Source of the DNA: an uncultured Sphingomonadales bacterium
Lineage (GTDB): Bacteria; Pseudomonadota; Alphaproteobacteria; Sphingomonadales; Sphingomonadaceae
Direction of reading: 5' to 3'
DNA length: 17,718 nucleotides
NCBI GenBank assembly: GCA_937898525.1
Contig: CALCBC010000053.1
Location: forward strand, 1-17,718
The notes under the pieces are model-generated. The model ran no database searches. It saw only the letters and a program-made list of their open reading frames with translations, and was not told the DNA's origin. The translations under genes and the position numbers were made by a program. This document shows positions 13,854 through 17,718 of the stretch, piece by piece (positions within the stretch are counted from its first letter, which is position 1; every line of letters begins with the position of its first letter).

Positions 13854-14636
13854 TCAGAGCACGGCCCGCACCACCGGCAGGTCAGGCCGGGCGTAATCGA
13901 GCCCATCGCCGTTTCGCGGCAGCACCGGGGGCTGAGCGAGGAAGCGAGGGATGGTTCCGCGGTGCGGCTGGGCCGCGTGGACCAGAAACGGGTGGCAAAG
14001 GTACACCGTGCCGGCCTCGCCCGTCGCCAGCACCTCGGGCATGTGCGAGCTCTCCTCGAACCCCGTCGAAGCGAGCTCGCGCAGGCTGAGACCTTCCTCG
14101 CCCGCGGGGTCGAGGCGCCGGGCGATCGTGCGCTGCGATCCCGCGCGGATGCGCGTGGGCGCATCGTCAGGGCCGACATCGGAACACAGGAACAGCATCA
14201 GCAGCGCCCGCCCGCGGCTCGCTCGGTTGGCGCGCCAGCTCAGGAAGTCGGCGGGATCGTCGCCGAAGCTCACGTCGATGTGCCAGCCGGTATCCCCGGG
14301 ATCCTCGGTGGAGGGAAACCGGACGGGAAACGTGCCGAGCGTTCCGCGAGGGAGCCAGCGGCCGGCGCCGACGAGCTGGTCGAGCGCGGCATTGATCCTC
14401 GGCGCGTTGGCCGCCGCGACGAACGCCTCCCCGGCGAACTGGTCGAGCCGGACCACCGGCTGCGTCCAGCTCGCGGGATCGTCCGGGTCGAGGCCCATGG
14501 CGCGCCAGAGGACGGCGCGCATCTCGGAAGCGAGGACTTTCGGAAAGGCGCCGTCGAGCCGGACGAAGCCATTGGCGACGAAGAAGTCGATATCGTCCGC
14601 GCTCAGCACAGGCTCGGTGGGCGGAATTTCGGGCAT
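13854..14636 (-). CDS. phytanoyl-CoA dioxygenase (PhyH) family protein
   Basis: This 260-residue enzyme belongs to the Fe(II)/2-oxoglutarate oxygenase superfamily, PhyH branch. Members hydroxylate small molecules using oxygen and 2-oxoglutarate; the substrate here cannot be predicted. The iron ligands are visible as His-119 and Asp-121 in GWHIDVSFGDD. The distal His is in the segment VYLCHPFLVHAAQPHRG (His-220 most likely), with Arg-231 as the probable 2-oxoglutarate ligand. The opening LSADDIDFFVANGFVRLDGAF is typical of the family's first strand and helix. No signal peptide is seen. The ATG at 14636 has GAGAG roughly ten bases upstream. The gene is convergent with the copper-storage gene, only 9 bp apart. 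Its coding region lies between two nearly identical 24-bp sequences, which suggests it arrived as a unit. Confidence 0.88.
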   Translation of the reverse strand: MPEIPPTEPVLSADDIDFFVANGFVRLDGAFPKVLASEMRAVLWRAMGLDPDDPASWTQPVVRLDQFAGEAFVAAANAPRINAALDQLVGAGRWLPRGTLGTFPVRFPSTEDPGDTGWHIDVSFGDDPADFLSWRANRASRGRALLMLFLCSDVGPDDAPTRIRAGSQRTIARRLDPAGEEGLSLRELASTGFEESSHMPEVLATGEAGTVYLCHPFLVHAAQPHRGTIPRFLAQPPVLPRNGDGLDYARPDLPVVRAVL

Positions 14637-14660
14637 GGCGTGCTCTCGAATGCTCCGATA

Positions 14661-14684
14661 CCCGAGCTGGCGTAAACCGGCGCC
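14661..14684. repeat. 24-bp direct repeat, copy 2 (upstream of the dioxygenase gene)
   Basis: This copy begins 24 bases upstream of the dioxygenase start codon. It differs from copy 1 by a single G-to-A change at its 16th base. Flanking bases on either side are unrelated to those of copy 1, so the similarity is confined to this block. Confidence 0.85.
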
Positions 14685-14710
14685 GGGGGGATGGGAATGG
14701 GGCGGAGGCA

Positions 14711-14876
14711 GCCCTCATCCAACTCCGACCAGGCAGCAAGCTGCCAGGTCTTCGTATCCTTCTCCCGTCAACGGGAGAAGGAAGAGGGGCGCCCGCGCGA
14801 GGCTCCTTCTCCCGTTGACGGGAGAAGGATAGCGCAGCTTACCGCCGGAGGCGGTTAGCGGAGCTTGGATGAGGGC
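14711..14876. repeat. 166-bp composite palindromic element
   Basis: The outer 12-bp perfect inverted repeat is GCCCTCATCCAA (14711-14722) with TTGGATGAGGGC (14865-14876). Inside are two 24-bp self-complementary units, 14758-14781 and 14805-14828, each CCTTCTCCCGT + 2 bases + ACGGGAGAAGG. The 26-base blocks 14756-14781 and 14805-14830 are exact reverse complements of each other. Further hairpins are GGCAGC-AA-GCTGCC (14732-14745) and ACCGCC-GGA-GGCGGT (14841-14855). No coding capacity is seen. It is best explained as a non-autonomous, MITE- or BIME-like repeat between the dioxygenase and def genes, abutting the 3' end of def. Confidence 0.75.
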
Positions 14877-14883
14877 TGGCGGC

Positions 14884-15453
14884 CTACGCCGCCTTGCGCA
14901 GCTTCTCGAGCTTCTTCAGCGCCATCTGCCGCTTGAGGCGCGACAGGTGGTCGATGAACAGGATCCCTTCGAGGTGGTCCATCTCGTGCTGGATGCAGGT
15001 GGCCATCAGGCCCTCCATCTGCTCCTCGTGGACGTTGCCCTCAAGGTCCTGCCAGCGGACCCGGCAGGTCTTCGGCCGGTCGACGTCGGCGTAGATGTCG
15101 GGGACCGACAGGCAGCCTTCCTGATAGGTGCTCAGCTCCTCGGCCGGGTCGAGGATCTCGGGGTTCACGAAGACCCGCGGTTCCTTCTTCGTCGGCTGAT
15201 GCGTGTGGTGGTGGCCGCCGTGCTCGGTGCAGACCTCGGGCTCGGCGTCCGGATCCTCAGGCTGCAGGTCGATGACCAGCACGCGCTTGGGCACGCCGAT
15301 CTGGATCGCGGCGAGGCCGATGCCGTGCGCGGCGTACATCGTCTCGAACATGTCGGCGACGAGCGCCTTCAGCTCGTCGTCGAAGGTCTCGACGGGCGTC
15401 GAGACGGTCTTGAGCCGGGGATCCGGCACCTCGAGGATTTCACGGATGGCCAT
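14884..15453 (-). CDS. def: peptide deformylase
   Basis: Def removes the N-formyl group from nascent proteins as they leave the ribosome. The 189-residue protein carries all three family motifs: GIGLAAIQIG (44-53), EGCLSVP (112-118, metal ligand Cys-114) and QHEMDHLEG (155-163, ligands His-156 and His-160, catalytic Glu-157). Between strand VLVIDL and RVFVNPEIL there is an insertion of about 25 residues (65-91), acidic at first and then His-rich with HGGHHHTH (78-85). Short PDFs such as the E. coli enzyme lack this insertion. The ATG at 15453 gives the standard MAIREILEVPDPRL beginning; no strong ribosome site is visible. It lies 62 bp downstream of the small membrane protein gene and on the same strand as recR. 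Fmt, which adds the formyl group, is encoded divergently nearby. Confidence 0.96.
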   Translation of the reverse strand: MAIREILEVPDPRLKTVSTPVETFDDELKALVADMFETMYAAHGIGLAAIQIGVPKRVLVIDLQPEDPDAEPEVCTEHGGHHHTHQPTKKEPRVFVNPEILDPAEELSTYQEGCLSVPDIYADVDRPKTCRVRWQDLEGNVHEEQMEGLMATCIQHEMDHLEGILFIDHLSRLKRQMALKKLEKLRKAA

Positions 15454-15488
15454 GCGCGCGAAGATAGGCCCTCGGGCGTTCCCGTTCA

Positions 15489-15516
15489 ATCCTCCCCGAA
15501 GTCGTCTGGGGAGGAT
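15489..15516. repeat. inverted repeat at the end of the small membrane-protein gene
   Basis: ATCCTCCCC (15489-15497) and GGGGAGGAT (15508-15516) form a perfect 9-bp stem with a 10-base loop. It begins at the stop codon of the small membrane-protein gene. There is no T-run, so it could be an RNA-stabilising or factor-dependent 3' end between that gene and def. Confidence 0.4.
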
Positions 15517-15752
15517 CAGCGCGGACGGTTGAGCGCCATGCAGGCGAGCGCAAGCAGCGTCACCGGGATCGCGATCGGCGACCACCAGGTGAAGAACTGG
15601 GTATAGACGGCGCTGGTCCACGCGCCGGTTTCCGGATCGACGAACTTGCCGAGGTGGTTGCGCTCGATGCGCTCGGCGATGAACCACATCGGTGGGAGTG
15701 CCGAGGCGAACAGCGCGATGAGCCACCCGCCGACGATCCAGCTGCGTTTCAT
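15516..15752 (-). CDS. small two-helix membrane protein, unknown function
   Basis: This is a 78-residue protein of no recognised family. The start ATG overlaps the recR stop (ATGA, 15749-15752), the strongest evidence that it is a real, translationally coupled gene. Two hydrophobic segments are visible: about residues 6-26 (WIVGGWLIALFASALPPMWFI) and about 52-73 (WWSPIAIPVTLLALACMAL). Between them is a polar loop of about 25 residues (ERIERNHLGKFVDPETGAW). The 'PPMWF' and 'WWSPIAIP' features may help find relatives. Topology is probably hairpin-like with both ends on the same side. A role linked to RecR or Def is not implied by the sequence. Confidence 0.75.
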   Translation of the reverse strand: MKRSWIVGGWLIALFASALPPMWFIAERIERNHLGKFVDPETGAWTSAVYTQFFTWWSPIAIPVTLLALACMALNRPR

Positions 15753-16345
15753 CCGACCGGCCGCCGCGCTCGGAGCGCCTGCGCGAGCGTTCCTTCGTCG
15801 AGATAATCGAGTTCGCCACCCACCGGTACGCCGTGAGCCAATTGGGTCACGCGGACCGGAAAGGCCTCGAGCCGCTCGGCGATGTAGTGCGCGGTAGTCT
15901 GACCCTCGAGCGTGGCGTTCATCGCCAGCACGACCTCGTCGATCCCGCCGGCCGCGACGCGGTCGAGCAGCTTGCCGATCGAAAGGTCCTCCGGCCGTAC
16001 GCCGTCGAGCGCCGAGAGCCGCCCGCCCAGTACATGGTAGCGTCCCGCGAACAGCTTCGCCCGGTCGAGCGCCCACAAGTCGGCCACGTCCTCGACCACG
16101 CACAGCAGGCGCGCGTCGCGCCGCGGGTCGGCACAGATGCCGCACGGATCGCGCGTGTCGACGTTGCCGCAGGTGCGGCACTCGACCAGCGTCTCGCGCA
16201 CCCTGGCGAGCGCGTCGAGCAACTGCACCAGCGCCGTCTCGCGCCGCTTGACCAGCCACAGCACCGCGCGCCGCGCCGAGCGCGGACCAAGTCCCGGAAG
16301 CCGTGCCAACGCGCCCGCGAGCGCCTCGATCTCTTGCGATGCCAC
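15749..16345 (-). CDS. recR: recombination mediator protein RecR
   Basis: RecR works with RecF/RecO to load RecA on single-stranded gaps. The 198-residue length is exact for the family. The order is a helix-hairpin-helix (LARLPGLGPRSARRAVLWLV, 13-32), a four-cysteine zinc site (Cys-56, 59, 68 and 71) and a Toprim domain from LLCVVEDVADL (80-90) to about 175. The C-terminal AHGVPVGGELDYLDEGTLAQAL is the last family block. The start is GTG at 16343-16345, with AAGG about 9 bases ahead; it gives the normal N-terminus. No dnaX or ybaB gene is adjacent, unlike in many bacteria. It heads the minus-strand group recR, small membrane protein, def, and is divergent from fmt across 71 bp. Confidence 0.96.
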   Translation of the reverse strand: MASQEIEALAGALARLPGLGPRSARRAVLWLVKRRETALVQLLDALARVRETLVECRTCGNVDTRDPCGICADPRRDARLLCVVEDVADLWALDRAKLFAGRYHVLGGRLSALDGVRPEDLSIGKLLDRVAAGGIDEVVLAMNATLEGQTTAHYIAERLEAFPVRVTQLAHGVPVGGELDYLDEGTLAQALRARRPVG

Positions 16346-16360
16346 GAGCGGACCCTTAAC

Positions 16361-16405
16361 CGCTCGTCCCGGGCTTGTCGCCCTTCGACAGGCTCGGGAT
16401 GAGCG
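16361..16405. repeat. long imperfect palindrome between recR and fmt
   Basis: Two 20-base arms (16361-16380 and 16386-16405) pair around a CCCTT loop, with only three transition differences. Read in the fmt direction as RNA these become two A·C mismatches or G·U wobbles, depending on strand. The motif (CGCTC.TCCCG.GC.TGTCG) resembles the 'CTTCGACAGGCTC' repeats common in sphingomonads. It lies just 11 bases before the fmt start, so it must be in or near the fmt leader. Confidence 0.7.
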
Positions 16406-16416
16406 GATGTAGCGTT

Positions 16417-17322
16417 ATGAGAGTAGTCTTCATGGGCACGCCGGCGTTCGCGGTGCCGACGCTCGAAGCGCTGCATGAGGCGGGGCACGATATCGTTGCC
16501 GTCTACACCCAGCCGCCACGCCCTGCCGGACGGGGAAAGCAGCTGCAGCGCTCCCCGGTCCACCAGGCGGCCGACGCGCTCGGGATCGAGGTGCGACATC
16601 CCGAGACGCTGCGCGACATGGAAGCCCATGCCGACTTCCTCGCGCTCGAGCCCGACGTCGCCGTGGTCGTCGCTTACGGGCTGATGCTGCCGCAGCCGAT
16701 CCTGCAGGGACCGAAGCACGGCTGCTTCAACGTCCACGCCTCGCTGCTGCCGCGCTGGCGCGGCGCGGCGCCGATCCAGCGCGCGATCCTCGCCGGCGAC
16801 CACGTGACCGGGGTGACGATCATGCGGATGGAACGCGGGCTCGACACCGGGCCGATGCTGGCGAGCGCGCGCGTGCCGATCGAGGACAAGACCAGCGGCG
16901 AGCTCCACGCCGAGCTGGCCGAGATCGGCGCCCGGCTGATGGTCGAGACGCTGGCGCAGATCGACCAGCTGAAACCCGAGCCGCAGGCCGATCTCGGCGC
17001 GACTTACGCCGCCAAGATCGACAAGGCCGAGACGCGGATCGACTGGAGCAAGCCGGCCGAGCTGATCGAGCGCGAGGTGCGCGCGTTCGCCCCCTTCCCC
17101 GGCGCCTGGCTCGAACTCGGGGGCGAGCGGATAAAGCTGCACAAGGCGCGGGTGATAGGGGGCAATGGTGCGCCTGGGACGGTGCTCGATGACGCGTTCA
17201 CGATCGCCTGCGGCGACGCAGCAATCCGCCCGCTGGTCCTCCAGCGCGCGGGCAAGCCGGCGATGACGACCGAGGAGTTCCTGCGCGGGCGCCCCGTGGC
17301 GCCGGGGACGGTGCTGCCGTGA
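16417..17322 (+). CDS. fmt: methionyl-tRNA formyltransferase
   Basis: Fmt transfers the formyl group from 10-formyl-tetrahydrofolate to initiator Met-tRNA. The 301-residue protein opens with MRVVFMGTPAFAVPTLEAL. It contains the catalytic triad Asn-105 and His-107 (CFNVHASLLP) and Asp-143 (ERGLDTGPML), plus the SLLP folate loop (109-112) followed by RWRGAAPIQRAI. The RPAGRGKQ loop (35-42) is the tRNA-contacting insertion region. The C-terminal domain starts near 205 (ATYAAKIDKAETRIDW). The ATG 16417 is the only start giving the standard N-terminus, although the frame is open upstream. The ribosome site is poor, and a 45-nt hairpin ends 11 bases ahead. truA follows 31 bp later on the same strand. 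Its product is later deformylated by Def. Confidence 0.97.
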   Translation: MRVVFMGTPAFAVPTLEALHEAGHDIVAVYTQPPRPAGRGKQLQRSPVHQAADALGIEVRHPETLRDMEAHADFLALEPDVAVVVAYGLMLPQPILQGPKHGCFNVHASLLPRWRGAAPIQRAILAGDHVTGVTIMRMERGLDTGPMLASARVPIEDKTSGELHAELAEIGARLMVETLAQIDQLKPEPQADLGATYAAKIDKAETRIDWSKPAELIEREVRAFAPFPGAWLELGGERIKLHKARVIGGNGAPGTVLDDAFTIACGDAAIRPLVLQRAGKPAMTTEEFLRGRPVAPGTVLP

Positions 17323-17353
17323 CGTCTCACGCGCGTGGTGTCGAGGTGCGGAG

Positions 17354-17718
17354 ATGACCCGCTTCGCCCTCACGCTCGAGTTCGACGGCGGCCCCTACAT
17401 GGGCCTGCAGCGCCAGGGGCACGGGCCCTCGGTGCAGGAATCGGTCGAGCGGGCGGTGCGCGAAATCACCGGCGAGAGCGTGACGATGCACAGCGCGGGG
17501 CGAACCGACAGCGGGGTCCACGCACTCGCGATGGTCAGCCACGTCGACATCGAGAAGGACCTGACGCCGTTCCGGCTGATGGAAGCGCTCAACGCGGTGC
17601 TGCGGCCCGAACCGATCGCCGTGCTCGCCTGCGAGGTGAAGCCCGACGACTGGCACGCGCGCTTCTCGTGCATCGGCCGGCGCTACCTCTATCGCATTCG
17701 TAATCGCCGCGCGCCGCT
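17354..17718 (+). CDS. truA: tRNA pseudouridine(38-40) synthase TruA, 5' part
   Basis: TruA isomerises uridines 38-40 in the anticodon arm of tRNAs. The first 121 residues are visible before the window ends; the full family length is about 245-270. The opening MTRFALTLEFDGGPYMGLQRQ and the active-site motif AGRTDSGVHA (48-57, catalytic Asp-52) are diagnostic. So is WHARFSCIGRRYLYRIRNR near the window end. The ATG at 17354 is preceded by GAGG (17343-17346) at 7 bases. It lies 31 bp after fmt and is likely co-transcribed with it. Confidence 0.96.
   Translation, partial: MTRFALTLEFDGGPYMGLQRQGHGPSVQESVERAVREITGESVTMHSAGRTDSGVHALAMVSHVDIEKDLTPFRLMEALNAVLRPEPIAVLACEVKPDDWHARFSCIGRRYLYRIRNRRAP

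Noticed and set aside
14758..14828. A CRISPR-like array from the two identical 24-bp units
   Set aside because: There are only two units, each self-complementary, inside a larger inverted repeat. No further repeats, spacers or cas genes are present.
15454..15819. An N-terminally extended Def of 311 residues
   Set aside because: The extension runs antiparallel in phase to a different real gene (the small membrane protein) and is Arg-rich. The ATG at 15453 starts the standard Def.

Overview
The window is a 17.7 kb piece of a GC-rich alphaproteobacterial chromosome, most likely order Sphingomonadales. This rests on four things: the divergent pckA / chvI-chvG arrangement followed by a short HPr kinase, rapZ, a mannose-type EIIA and HPr; the recR-def genes divergent from fmt-truA; strong GC bias at third codon positions; and several palindromic repeats of the kind scattered through sphingomonad genomes. 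The genus cannot be named from the sequence.

Region by region. (1) 1-2052 is an accessory segment: the 3' part of a DUF1877 (YfbM-like) gene, then an unrecognised two-gene module. Its first gene (429-1535) encodes a 368-residue protein with a phage/effector-like N-terminal motif and a C-terminal block that could be a restriction-endonuclease-like nuclease domain. Its second gene (1513-1884) encodes a small acidic protein overlapping the first by 23 bp, the layout of a toxin and its immunity partner. This pair is the best candidate here for an undescribed system. Base composition is lower in GC than in the rest of the window, and repeated motifs at the right edge (1955-1992) may be a mobile-element scar. 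(2) 2053-8309 is the carbon-metabolism and envelope-signalling block: pckA (minus strand) with its own promoter and a terminator-like leader hairpin, divergent from chvI, chvG, hprK, rapZ, EIIA and HPr (plus strand). Several of these genes overlap. HprK should phosphorylate the serine of HPr encoded at the end of the same cluster, HPr and EIIA are phosphorelay partners, and ChvG/ChvI is the adjacent two-component system. (3) 8310-11363 holds a repeat-filled gap, a SpoU/TrmH-type RNA methyltransferase, and, convergent with it, rmuC plus a lipoprotein. (4) 11364-13310 is fhs (formate-tetrahydrofolate ligase) with a tandem 15-bp repeat in its leader and a strong intrinsic terminator. (5) 13311-14883 contains a cysteine-rich copper-storage-type protein and a phytanoyl-CoA dioxygenase family gene that sits between two copies of a 24-bp sequence, then a 166-bp composite palindromic element. 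(6) 14884-17718 is the translation/repair block: def, a small two-helix membrane protein and recR on the minus strand, then a 45-nt hairpin, then fmt and the start of truA on the plus strand. Fmt adds the formyl group that Def later removes.

No rRNA, tRNA, CRISPR array or intact transposase was seen. No gap between genes exceeds 300 bases.
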